From assembly GCF_001540865.1 (NCBI RefSeq), contig NC_033632.1, positions 12,516,518 to 12,580,517 of the forward strand: a stretch of 64,000 bases of DNA, written 5' to 3'. The stretch is from Ananas comosus (Eukaryota > Streptophyta > Magnoliopsida > Poales > Bromeliaceae). The notes under the pieces are model-generated. The model searched no databases. It was not told where the DNA came from and worked only from the letters and a program-made list of their open reading frames with translations. Each line of letters starts with the position of its first letter. Within the stretch, counting starts at the first letter, position 1. The translations under genes were made by a program, and so were the position numbers. Positions 10,950 through 22,128 of this stretch are shown here, piece after piece.

Positions 10950-11868
10950 TTCATCCTCATAATAATAATAATAATATATAATATAATATAATAATTTATT
11001 AACTCCTCTCCTATATGATTCATTAATGTTTCATCAATTAATTTTATATTAACGTTTCATCTATTAATTCTATTTTTTTTGTAATAACTCTCTCTTCCCC
11101 ACCCCTTCCCCTCCCCTTTCCTCCCCAACTATACGTTCTTGGCCGTATAGTATATGATTGATTAATATTTCATCAATTATTTGTATATTAATGTTTCATC
11201 AATTAATGATAATTATAATCATAATTGATTACTAGACTAATTATTCGTAGTCACCGTTTCATTCTTTCATTTTGTTAATTTTTTTTATAAAATTTTAAAA
11301 TATATTTACTCAATATGTAAAATAATTAGATTTTAAATTTAGGCTCTTAGTATCGATCATTACAAGATTAATTCTATTTGAATATTCTCGCGCCGATCCT
11401 CCTCTACACATATCACCTTTGCAATCTCCATGCCACCGATCCCATCCGTGAGTATTTTTTTTTCAAATATAATAATTTTTTTATATAAATTTGAGTGATT
11501 TGGTGAGAATTAGTAATATTTTGAGGTTAATTAGAATTTTTTTGGTTCAATTTGAGCGATTTGGCATGAATAGATGACATTTTGAAATGCTATATGTTAT
11601 AGAAATACTATATGTTACTTGCACAATTATTGTTCGTACTACATTACACATTCCAGACAAAATGAATGAATAATCTATATTGTATATATTAGTATATTTC
11701 TATATACTCTAAAATATAGAAATATTTAAAATAGATTTTTTTCCTGTTGCATCGATAGCTATATAATTGTCTATATTGTACCCTTTTTGACATAGTAATA
11801 TTTTATTTAGTTATATTAATATTTTATTATTTATAAATTTTTTACTTTAGCAGTAACTACTCGCCGCA
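10950..11868. other. AT-rich intergenic DNA, possible Helitron body
   Basis: No gene seen. It contains AAT runs at about 10960-11000 and several copies of 'ttaat(g/a)tttcatc(a/t)attaat' (about 11020-11210). It may be the interior of a non-autonomous Helitron ending at 11889. Confidence 0.4.
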
Positions 11869-11889
11869 TCGCGCGGGTGCCTACACTAG
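11869..11889 (+). mobile_element. Helitron-like 3' terminus
   Basis: 'ccgcatcgcgcgg' can form a short GC hairpin and is followed by 'gtgcctacaCTAG' and then T. The combination of hairpin, CTRR end and host T is typical of plant Helitrons. The 5' end was not located. Confidence 0.5.
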
Positions 11890-12198
11890 TTATTATATAA
11901 TGAGGCATTGTGATCCTCCTTGTTTCTGGCTGAATGAAGTGGTTTAATCGTGCATTAGTTGTGGTTTAATTAAAAGGGGAATGTATTAGTCTTCTCCTTC
12001 TCTAATGGCTTGGATGGTGAGGACAATAAATGAACCTTTGATATGGTTTATATGCGGATAAGTCGTTAATTCTAAACATTTTATCACACTGCTCATCTTT
12101 TGACTACTACATGCATGGATGTGCTACTACATGCATGGATGTGCTGAATATAGATGCTCATGCATTCAGATTGTGTCTTGAAATTTAAATCCCATCAC

Positions 12199-12353
12199 CG
12201 ACCGGCTCTAGAGCAAGTGGTAAAAAGCTTGGTGGTTGATATCCGAGACTCAAGTTCGAATTCTAGTTAATTCACATTTTCAGCTAAGTTTATTTCTAAA
12301 TAAAGTAAACGAAGCGGGTAGCGTATTATTTATCTCTCAAAAAAAAAAAAAAA
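12199..12353 (+). mobile_element. tRNA-derived SINE with poly-A tail and target duplication
   Basis: The head 'ggctctagagcaagtgg' matches an A-box region and 'agttcgaattc' a Pol III B box. The body runs to 'gaagcgggtagcg' and 'tatctctc', ending in about 15 A. The flanks 'ttaaatcccatc' (left) and 'tttaaccccatc' (right of the tail) look like a slightly diverged target-site duplication. It belongs to the same family as the minus-strand copy at 7071-7222. Confidence 0.8.
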
Positions 12354-12526
12354 TTTTAACCCCATCTTTCAATTATGTAAAAATATTTTCATACCGTGAG
12401 TAAATGTTGGCAGATCGATATTCAAATAAACAAAAGTTTGTAAATCAAAGCAGGTTAAATTATTTAAATGATAAATAATGTAATTTAATACTGAATAATA
12501 TATCAAATCTGTTTTTAACGGATTTA

Positions 12527-13965
12527 TTTTATAATGTTTTGTGTTTTATATTATGCCAAGTTGCAGAACTCGGCTAAAGAACTGCCACCTACTTCTATAT
12601 TTCTGCAGGGACTGAACTTTAAATTTTAAATAATTTGACTTAATCCATGTACATATATTATAGGCATATTAAGATTAGATTTAATCAATTTGAATAAAAA
12701 ATTATGTAATTTAGCATTAGATATACTAGAATACTTTGAATAAAGTCCACTTGTAGTTTAATTTAATTGATGTTTTTTTTTGACTAGTAGTGATAAAAAG
12801 TACAATGTGACTAGAGAGAAAATTCCACTCCAAAAATCATTTAAAAATTTTAAATTTAAATAAGATTATATTTTTTTTAAAAAATTAAAAGTAGTTTAAT
12901 CTTATATTAGATATATTGAAATATATTAAATCAGACATATTTTTCAATTTTAAATATTGATTAAAGAATTATTAATTAAAGTTAATTTGTTGGATAATTT
13001 GAGGCTAGACTAGATTACAATCGCTTTTCCACAAGATAAGTGTAATTAACATGGAGGGATTACAGAAGCATTTGAAATTTGTAATAAGATAGTTAAGAGA
13101 ATTTGCACCGCGTGTATAAACCACATACATATTGTACACCGTCCCTCAAAAAACTAAAAACGAATAGAGTTCCTAAAATCAAGATAAAACATGTTGTATG
13201 TATTTCTTTGAAAATAAAAATAAAAAATTTGTATATCAAATTCGTCTAATAATTAGTAATAGAAAAGAACTAGTTTTATCATGCTAATGTGATGATCTTG
13301 CAATATTAATTAGACATAGCAAATGTAAAGGCCAATCCTAATACATATAGTATGAGTTGAATGTCTAAATGGTGTGATAATGATATATTTAAACAAACTA
13401 TCTCAATGTTGCAAGATTATTAGTTGGTTCACTCATTTTTCTAAACTTGAAAAAAAAAAAAAAAACTCTTTTGTATGTGTGGAATTTAAAATAAAATACT
13501 TTATCAAACCATAGTTTACATTCTTGAAAGCATAATTAAAATGGGAGATTGGAGGAAAAACAAATGAATATATAAAAGATAGTCAAAAAATGATAGAAAA
13601 TTATACTTATTGCAAAAAATAAGTTGAATAAAAATTATTACATATAAAAAAATTTTACTTTCAAACGCTAATATCTTTCAAATTTAGATAATATGTTTTA
13701 AATTTATCTGTCCAATTAAATTTGGATTCGAAAGATATTAATCATGATTGGCACAGAGGCTGCAAGAGTGCGCGTACACCAGGCGAGTGCGCGTACACCA
13801 GGCCTACGAAAATTTTCTTGTTTGTTAGTTGAGAATTACGCGCCAGATTTGAAATTAAGCCGTGGAGTTTTCAACTGGGAATTCGTTGAGTTATGAAAAT
13901 ATCTTATCCATAATTAATCTTATATTTATCCTTATTCATTTCAATTTATGTTATTTACCTGATAT
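12527..13965. repeat. Unit 1 of a diverged 1.4-kb tandem duplication
   Basis: Collinear with 13966-15375 over its length. Shared landmarks are 'taaagaactgccacctactt', 'ggcatattaagattaga', 'ccactccaaaaatcattt', 'acatggagggattacagaag', 'ttgcaccgcgtgtata' and 'tatctgtccaattaaattt'. No coding capacity. It contains a 19-bp tandem duplication at 13766-13803. Confidence 0.85.
13766..13803. repeat. 19-bp perfect tandem duplication
   Basis: GAGTGCGCGTACACCAGGC occurs at 13766-13784 and 13785-13803. The corresponding place in unit 2 (about 15175-15205) has one diverged copy. Confidence 0.95.
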
Positions 13966-15375
13966 TTTATAATGTTTTATGTTTTATAGTGCGACAAGTG
14001 ATAAGTTTGGGCTAAAGAACTGCCACCTACTTCTATATTTTCACCTACTTCTATATTTCCACATGGGCTAGAGTTTAAATTTTAAATAATTTCACTAAAC
14101 TATGTACATATATTATAGGCATATTAAGATTAGATTAAATCAGTTCAAAAAAAAGAATTATGTAATTTAGCCTTAGATATATTAGAATACCTTGAATAAA
14201 GTTTACTTGTAGTTTAATTTAATTGATGTTTTTTTTTACCAGTAGTCATAAAAAGTAAAATGTGACTAGGGAGACAATTCCACTCCAAAAATCATTTAAA
14301 TTTTTTAAATTTAAATAAGATTATATTTTTTTAAAAAAATTAAAAGTAGTTTAATTTTATATTAGATATATTGAAATATATAAATACAGACATATTTTTT
14401 TCAATTTTTAATATTAATTAAAGAATTATTAATTAAAGCTAATTTATTGGATAATTTGAGGATAGACTAGATTACAACCGCTTTTCCACAAGAAGATAAG
14501 TGTAATAAACATGGAGGGATTACAGAAGCATTTCAAATTTGTAATCGGATAGTTGAGAGAATTTGCACCGCGTGTATACATCACATACATATTGTACACC
14601 ATCCCTATGATATAATGTGTTGTATGTATTTCTTTGAAAATAAAAAATTTGGCTATCAAATTTGTCTAATAATTTCTATATAATAGAAAAAAAACAAATT
14701 GTACAATACTAATGTGATGATCTTGTAATATTAATTAGACATAGCAAATGTAAAGACCAATCCTAATACATATAGTATGAGTTGAACTTCTAAATGGTGT
14801 GATAATGATATATTTAAATAAACGGTCTCGATGTTGCAAGATTATTATTTGGTTCATTCTTTTTTTTTTAACTTGACAAAAAAAACTCTTTGGGGTATTT
14901 AAAATAAAATTCTTTATCAAACCATAGTTTATATTCTTTAAAGCGTAATTAAAATGTGAGATTGGAAAAAAACAAATGAATAGATAAAAAATGGTCAAAA
15001 AAAATGCTGAAAATGATATGTATTGTAAAAAATAAGTTGAATAAGAATTATTGAAATATATTTAGATGTTTGGATCAGAGGTTGATTTGATAGATTTGAT
15101 GGTGTGCTTTTTTTTAATTTTTATGACATCTTATCTGTCCAATTAAATTTGAATTTGAAAGATATTAATCAAGGTGCGCACGAAGGGTTTACATACACCA
15201 GGCGTAAGCAAAATTTCCCGTATTCGTTTGTTGAGAATTACACGGCGGATTTGAGATTAAGCCGTCGAGGTTTTAACTGGGAATAGTTATGAAAATATCT
15301 TAATATCTTATCCATAACTGGGAATAGTTATGAAAATATCTTAATATCTTATCCATAATTAAACTTAGACTTATC
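13966..15375. repeat. Unit 2 of the 1.4-kb tandem duplication; upstream region of STP-A
   Basis: Diverged copy of 12527-13965 that ends about 70 bases before the STP-A TATA box, so it forms the gene's upstream region. Small indels and a 41-bp tandem duplication (15275-15356) distinguish it from unit 1. Confidence 0.85.
15275..15356. repeat. 41-bp perfect tandem duplication upstream of STP-A
   Basis: 15275-15315 is repeated exactly at 15316-15356. The unit starts AACTGGGAATAG and ends CTTATCCAT. It lies about 90-170 bases before the TATA box. Confidence 0.95.
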
Positions 15376-15442
15376 TTTATTCATTTTAATTTATATTCTT
15401 TACTTGATTTTTTTTTTTTTACACTATGCTATAATATCTGTC

Positions 15443-15450
15443 TATAAATA
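15443..15450 (+). promoter_or_regulatory. TATA box of STP-A
   Basis: TATAAATA lies 121 bases before the ATG at 15571 and is followed by a pyrimidine-rich stretch near 15480-15540, as in plant core promoters. Confidence 0.6.
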
Positions 15451-15570
15451 ACCCATTATGATCCCTCATTCGTTGTTTTTCTATTTTGTTACTGTGCGTT
15501 TCTTTTCCGTTCGAATCTATATATTACTCTTCTCTCTTTATCGTATAGTGCCACTCCTCATCTTGCGATC

Positions 15571-17414
15571 ATGGCCGGCGGTGGTTTTACTGGTCCGCCG
15601 GGCAGCAAGGACTATCCCGGCAAGATGACTGGGTATGTCTTCCTCGCCTGTCTCGTCGCCTCCTCCGGCGGTCTCATCTTCGGTTACGACATCGGCATTT
15701 CCGGTACGTGCGCGCGTAGCCATTTTTGTATCTACACGTAAGATAGACAATAATGATGATGATGATGAAATTAAATTAATTTTAATTTTAATTTTAATGA
15801 AAGGCGGAGTGACGTCGATGGACTCGTTTCTGACGAAGTTCTTTCCGGAGGTGTACCGCAAGGAGCAGCGGGCGACAGGGAGCAATCAGTACTGCGAGTT
15901 CAACAGTCAGCTGCTGACGACGTTCACCTCCTCGCTGTATCTGGCCGCTCTCGTCGCCTGCTTCTTCGCGTCCACCATCACGCGCGTCTTCGGCCGCAAG
16001 CTTTCCATGCTCGGCGGCGGGCTCATCTTCATGGTCGGCGCCATCATCAACGGGGCCGCCAGGAACGTGGCCATGCTCATCGTCGGACGCATCCTGCTCG
16101 GCCTCGGCATCGGATTCACCAACCAGGTCGGTATATGTATATATATATATATAGGTCGCACGCATGCATGGTTGTTTCGTCCGCGTCCGCAATTCATACA
16201 CATGTATATATACAGTAGCACGTATATTACTTGTACGCTCGGCCTCGGCTGTTGATTTGATTTGATTTGATTTGATCTGATCTGATTTGCAGTCGGTGCC
16301 TCTGTACCTCTCGGAGATGGCGCCCCCGCGGCACCGGGGGATGCTGAACATCGGGTTCCAGCTGATGATCACGATCGGCATCTTCATCGCGAACCTGATC
16401 AACTACGGGACGTCGAAGATCAAGGGGGGCTGGGGCTGGCGCGTGGGGCTGGGCCTGGCCGTGGTGCCGGCGCTGATCATGACGGTGGGGTCCCTCTTCC
16501 TCCCGGACACCCCCAACTCGCTCATCGACCGGGGCCACAAGGACGAGGCCCGGACCATGCTGCGACGCGTGCGGGGCACCGATGACATCGCCGCGGAGTT
16601 CGAGGACCTGGTGCAGGCTAGCGAGGCGTCCCAGGCCGTGAAGCACCCGTGGTCGGCCCTGATGCGCCGGCGCTACCGCCCGCAGTTCATCATGTCGTTC
16701 ATGATCGGCGGGCTGCAGCAGCTGACCGGGATCAACGTGGTGATGTTCTACGCGCCCGTGCTCTTCAAGACCCTCGGGTTCGGCGCCGAGGCCTCCCTGA
16801 TGTCGGCCGTCATCACCGGCCTCATCAACGTCTTCTCCACCCTGGTGTCCGTCTTCACCGTCGACCGCATCGGCCGCCGCGTGCTCTTCCTGCAGGGCAG
16901 CGTGCAGATGACGGCGTCCCAGGTGGTGGTCGGCGCGCTTATCGGGGCCAAGTTCGGCACGGACGGCATCGGCACCATCTCCAGGGGCTACGCCATCCTC
17001 GTCGTCGTCTTCGTCTGCCTCTTCGTCTCCGCCTTCGCCTGGTCCTGGGGCCCGCTCGGCTGGCTGGTCCCCAGCGAGATCTACCCGCTGGAGATCCGCT
17101 CGGCCGCGCAGAGCATCACCGTCTCCGTCAACATGCTCTTCACCTTCCTCGTCGCCCAGATCTTCCTCCCCATGCTCTGCGCCTTCAAGTTCGGCCTCTT
17201 CTTCTTCTTCGCCGCCTGGAACATCATCAACTTCCTCTACATCGCCGTCCTGCTCCCCGAGACCAAGGGCATCCCCATCGAGGAGATGTCCCGCATCTGG
17301 AAGCAGCACTTCATCTGGTCCAGGTACGTCACCGACGACTCCGACGCCAAGTCCAACAACGACGCCGCCCGCAATGTCGACATCACTACTAGGTCCAGGA
17401 CCGACTCCGTATGA
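15571..17414 (+). CDS. Sugar transport protein (hexose/H+ symporter), STP-A
   Basis: Exons 15571-15703, 15804-16126 and 16293-17414 give 525 residues, full length for the plant STP/MST family (MFS, 12 membrane segments, plasma-membrane monosaccharide/H+ import). Start [17 protein letters not shown] is the usual STP N-terminus. Landmarks: [16 protein letters not shown] (about 39-53), RVFGRK (105-110), PDTPNSL (223-229), QQLTGIN (294-300), DRIGRR (343-348), [15 protein letters not shown] (405-419) and PETKG (474-478). Cys75 (NQYC) and Cys448 (MLC) are at the places of the lid-domain disulfide known in STP proteins. Exon 3 is very GC-rich, and it lacks the intron that STP-B/C carry between residues 362 and 363. 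Intron 2 (16127-16292) has a (TTTGA)n-like run before the acceptor. The gene is tail to tail with STP-B. Exact substrate cannot be read from sequence. Confidence 0.95.
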
Positions 17415-17732
17415 TCCGACCCGACCCGACCCGATTCGATTGATCGTTCGGTCGTTTCATTTATCTCTGATCCTTAAAAAAAAAAAAAAAAATTTCTTTT
17501 TCGTTGTTGTTGTTTTGATGATATCGTCTCGTAATTAGCCTTCGTTAGGCGATTGATTGATCAGTTAAATTAATTCTAAGTAGGACTAGCAGCAGTAGTG
17601 TAGTGATCGATCAGGTTCTGTTTTTATTCATATTGGACAGACAGATTGTGTAATAATCTGCACGTACGCACGCATGAGAATTATTTTCAGCAAGCACTTT
17701 CTGAAAGTTTTGATTACCGTATTAGTGGTTTC
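17415..17732. other. 3' flank of STP-A
   Basis: Probable 3' UTR and spacer with an A-run at about 17477-17491. No gene seen. At 17733 the sequence enters the duplicated LINE-STP segment. Confidence 0.6.
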
Positions 17733-17960
17733 GATGAGGAAACCAAAAATTTGCCCAAAGCAGACGAGATTTCCTCCGGTAAGGCTTATCTTTTATTAGA
17801 TAATAATCTTCTATTTGGAACTAATTATTTAATCATCTTCCTAAAATTTCATCGTTATTGGAACCCATGCAATGCTGGCACAAATTTGATCCACAGATTT
17901 TTTTTGAACCTTATTTTTAACAACAACTCGTGTCATGCATGCAGCTGCCGATAAACATTT
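17733..17960 (+). pseudogene. LINE 3' end fragment (copy 1)
   Basis: It encodes the tail of the LINE ORF2-like frame seen more fully at 40187-40830 (DEETKNLPKADEISSGKAYL, then LLDNNLLFG). The upstream part is missing: the match begins abruptly at 17733. Confidence 0.5.
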
Positions 17961-18495
17961 TCCTAATACATACAACATTTTTTGTGCAAAGTATACTTAC
18001 ACCTATATATATATATAAGACTATACTAAACATTAATTCCATTATCGATCGGCAAAGACGGTGCAAACATTAATTCCATTATCGATTGTCAATGACCGTG
18101 CAAACGCTCAACATTGCAAACAACAAAAATAACTCTCCCCTCTTTATTTTTCATAATTAATTATACAAATTAAGAAATAATTACTCTCCCCTCCTTATTT
18201 TTCATAATTAATTATACAAATTAAGAAATAATGCAAGTAACAAGTGAGCAGAGAAAGATTGGGCTAAAATATTACTGCTCGATTCAAATGGGAATGGTCC
18301 TTTTTGAACACAGAGATGTAAAAAAAGAAAATAATTAAGGCTATACAAGCTAAGTATCTTACATAGCCCAAATAATAATGACAAAAATTTTTCTTTCTTA
18401 TAGTAGATGGAGCACGTGCTGAACTCATCAAATATCATAACCGATAACAAGTTGCAGTCTCATTCAATTCAAACCAATTTGAGCGCGTCGACCGA

Positions 18496-20921
18496 TCACG
18501 CACCGAACGTGCTAGTTTTCTTGCCAACATGGATATCATCGTCGGAGATGAACTTGCCCCAGAACCAATGCTTCTTCCATGCGAGGACCATCTCTTCAAT
18601 TGGCACGTTCTTGGTCTCCGGCAGGAATAAGCCGATGAAGATGGTCATGACAAGCACCCAACCGCCGAAGAAGTAGAAGAGGCCGAACTTCAAGCGGCAG
18701 AGCAAGGTGAGGAATGCCTGTCCAATTATGAAGGTGAAGAACATGTTCACCGACACGTTAATGCTTTGGCCGGCGGATCGGATTTCGAGGGGGAAGATCT
18801 CGCTGGGGACCAGCCAGCCGAGGGGGCCCCACGACCACGCGAAGCCGGCTACGTACACGCAGATGAAGAGCACCACACAGCTCGCATATCCCCTGGATAG
18901 ATTGGCACCAACACCGCTTGTCCCGAATTGGAATCCAATCAAGGTCCCCACAACGATCTGTACACAATTAAAGGAGGTGATAAAACATTAGAAGAATAGG
19001 AATGGTAACGCTACTTCATGCGATTTTGATCTGCTAATGTAAGAGTTGATCCTAAAACCATTTCCATCTAGCAAAAACAGTCACTAGCACAAAACTATAT
19101 ACAATGTTATCTACATATATGAATCATGGACGATTGCTGCAGGCCAATTCGTCGCTGCATGTGATCACCAAAGTGTCAAAGACAAAATACAACCTTATAA
19201 AGCTAGTATACTATTTTTTTGGTGGTGGAGGAAAAAAAAAAAAAAAGAAGGTTATCACGCACAACCTTATGTTCGTTGACCAGCCAACAACAAAATTTCA
19301 TACCTGGCATATGAGCATTTGGGTGCCACCCTGTAAGAAGAGTGCCCTGCGGCCGACTCTGTCGACAGTGGCTATAGAGACAAAGGTAGCAAACATGTTG
19401 ACGAGGCCTGTAATAACAGCGGACATGAGTGCGGCATCGTCTTCGAAGCCAATGGTCTTGAAGAGAACGGGAGCATAGAACATGATCACATTGATCCCGG
19501 TAAGCTGCTGGAAGAAGGGAATGAGAATAGCCATAGTGAGTGCCGGCCTGTACTTTTTCTCCAATATGTTCTTCCACGGGTGCTTGATGGTCTTTGACTC
19601 CTCACTTGCGGCCACAAGGTCATCATACTCCTCTTGAACGTCGTCGGTGCCACGGATCTTCGAGAGCATTGATCTCGCCTGTTCGGCATGCCCTCGCTCG
19701 ATGAGCGAGTTTGGGGTGTCGGGGAGGAGAAGAGCGCCGAGGGCAATGACGACGGCAGGGACCGCGGCGAGTCCTAAGCTGACGCGCCAGCCCCAACCTC
19801 CGGCGATCTTCGCAGTTGCATAGTTGATGAGGTTGGCGGCCAAAATTCCGATCGTGATCATAAGTTGGAAGCCAATGTTGAGCATCCCGCGGAGTTTCGG
19901 CGGAGCCATCTCAGAGAGGTATAGCGGCACAGACTGCACGTTCAATTGGTTACGAAGTGGAATAATAATATGGAGAGTTTTTGTAAAGAAAGATTTTAAA
20001 ACACACGGACTTTACCGTAAAATGTTACTATATATCTATGCTATTGTAACTTTTATGTTTAGAAAATGCCATGAAGTTCTAACAGATGGAACTCAATGGT
20101 TCACTTCTCAAAACCAATAAGATATTCCATCAATTAACAATATTAATTCTAAGTATGTTGTCAAAAACTTGAAAGTACTACCAAGTTCCGAAAACAAGGT
20201 TGTTAAATCAAACACAGCCCAGAGTTTAGGTAATAAAGTCAAAACTTTTGAATCTAAGATTCTCATTTCGAAACGCGCTCTGGTTATGCAATATCTTCTG
20301 ATTTGTACCGAAGATATTATACTTATATGTTGGTGTTATGAATATGTTACCTGATTGGCGAAGCCAACGCCAATGCCGAGAAGGATGCGACCGAGGATAA
20401 GCATGAACACGCTCTCAGCTGCACCATTGACGACTGCACCCACCAAAAAGGTGATGCCTCCACCAAACATGGACCACTTCCTTCCAAACACCCTCGTCAC
20501 TGTCGCTGCGAAGAACGATGCTACCAATGCGGCCAAGTAAAGCGAGGATGTGAACAGAGTCAATAGCTCGCTGTCGAACTTGCAGTACTGATTCGTGCTC
20601 ACATCCTCCTTCTCCTTATGGTACACAGAAGGAAAGAATTTTAGCAGGAACGAATCCATTGATGTCACTCCCCCTTTTTATTGGCATTCAAAGACAAATA
20701 CAAAAACATATCCCTATTAGAAACAGGGAAAATACTGAAGCATACGAAAGGACGAGAAAACATCATTTGTATGATCTCCTAAGATTACCGGAAATGCCGA
20801 GATCATAGCCGAAAATGAGACCACCGGAGGAGGCCACGAAGCAGGTGAGGAATACAAAGAGCGTCATCTTGCCTGGGTACTCCTTCCCTCCGGAAGCACT
20901 GACGACTACACCGCCCGCCAT
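18496..20921 (-). CDS. Sugar transport protein (hexose/H+ symporter), STP-B
   Basis: Minus-strand exons 20789-20921, 20351-20673, 19304-19933 and 18496-18957 give 515 residues, all with GT-AG junctions. Start [19 protein letters not shown]. Landmarks: [26 protein letters not shown] (105-110), [49 protein letters not shown] and PETKN (PETKG in STP-A). The lid Cys (NQYC, 75) and its likely partner in TLLC are present. The first two exons have exactly the same lengths as in STP-A (133 and 323 bp), but the third is split by an extra intron (18958-19303) after residue 362. It is convergent with STP-A and nearly identical to STP-C. Role: proton-coupled monosaccharide uptake at the plasma membrane; substrate unknown. 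Confidence 0.95.
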
Positions 20922-21054
20922 TGGCTCGGAGTATCGAATTTCCTCTAGCTTTTGTAAGATAACAAGAGGAGGACAACAGCAGGTTAATGGGAAGCCGAGA
21001 AGTGAAGAGAATGAAGAGGAGGTTATGATTTTGGAAAGCGAGGCGCAAGGTGTT

Positions 21055-21064
21055 CCTTATATAG
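21055..21064 (-). promoter_or_regulatory. TATA box of STP-B
   Basis: CTATATAAGG on the minus strand, about 134 bases upstream of the ATG at 20921. The same box is conserved in STP-C. Confidence 0.6.
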
Positions 21065-21069
21065 ATGAG

Positions 21070-22128
21070 TTGAGGTTGAGGGTGAGTTGAGGTGGCACAA
21101 ATTTCCATTGTATGACAATGGAATAGTCAGTCAGAGCGGAAAACAGCTCTTACCGTCCTAATTATAGCCTCCAAGGGTAGTAGATTTTAGTTGGCCGCTC
21201 TTACGAAAAAAAGAAGAATCGAGCAACCGGGCTTTTGACTGTTATAGCTAATTTTGGCGTGGTGTAATATTCTTAAACCTGTGAGAGCTTGAAATTCTAA
21301 TAAAAAACTAATCCCACCCTTGTGATATCTAAAACTGGATTATAGGTATCTATTTACACCTGTTTTTGCGCCGCATTTATCCTAATTTTAGACAAACAAC
21401 AAATCACCTTATCTATAATCTATCTTTAGTCATCTATCTGAAATATTGTCTATCTGAACTAGATTGTCCTATCTGGTCGTCACAATCTACAGGTCATCTC
21501 CTGTCCGTTGTATTTAGGTGCTCCTCTTCTCTATGTTGAATGTTCTCTTCCATTTCTCTTCCATTTTTCTTAAGAAATAGGGGGTATAAAAGCTATAGAT
21601 AGAGAAAAAATACATGTTTAAGTGTTTCTGCACCCACCTTTTAACTAAACTTTGTTATTTATGGGAATTACATGTCTATAAATTCAGGCTGGAGGATGGT
21701 GGCGCCGATACTAGGAAAAGATCGAAAAAAAGAAAGACAGGTGCCAAAAGAAATGAGGTTCTCGGTTAATTTCCTGGTGCATGACGCTTCACGAGATTTG
21801 AAACCTCTACAACACTCCACATGAAATGTATTTGGAGGTTTCTTTCTTTCTGGGGCATCAGAATTTTAGTTGTAAGAGTGTACTTGTGAAGAGAATAGAG
21901 TGACGCATTACACTTGCGACGCATTTTGACAAGCAAAAAAAAAAAAAAAAACCGAAACATACAAACTCGAACTGTATAATCTAATAATAAACAAGCGACC
22001 AAGATTACGTAATCGCATGAAAAGAGGGAAGGAGGAAGTGTAGGGTGTGCGAGGTGGGCGAAGTCGGAGATCTAGCAAGCAGCGTGGGTCCAAAGCCATT
22101 TTCGACTCCCTCGGCGGGAGGAAGAGGA
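21070..22128. other. 5' flank of STP-B
   Basis: Intergenic. It is conserved with 43926-45010 upstream of STP-C and may hold regulatory sequence. An A-run lies at about 21935-21951. No gene seen; the short minus-strand ORFs are not conserved in reading frame in the second copy. Confidence 0.55.

Noticed and set aside
12199..12262. tRNA gene
   Set aside because: A/B box-like motifs belong to a SINE with a poly-A tail and target duplication; the cloverleaf is not complete.
15794..17309. Long antisense and alternative-frame ORFs over STP-A (up to 360 codons)
   Set aside because: Shadows of a very GC-rich coding exon; the translations are low-complexity Asp/Glu/His/Arg or Arg/Pro-rich.
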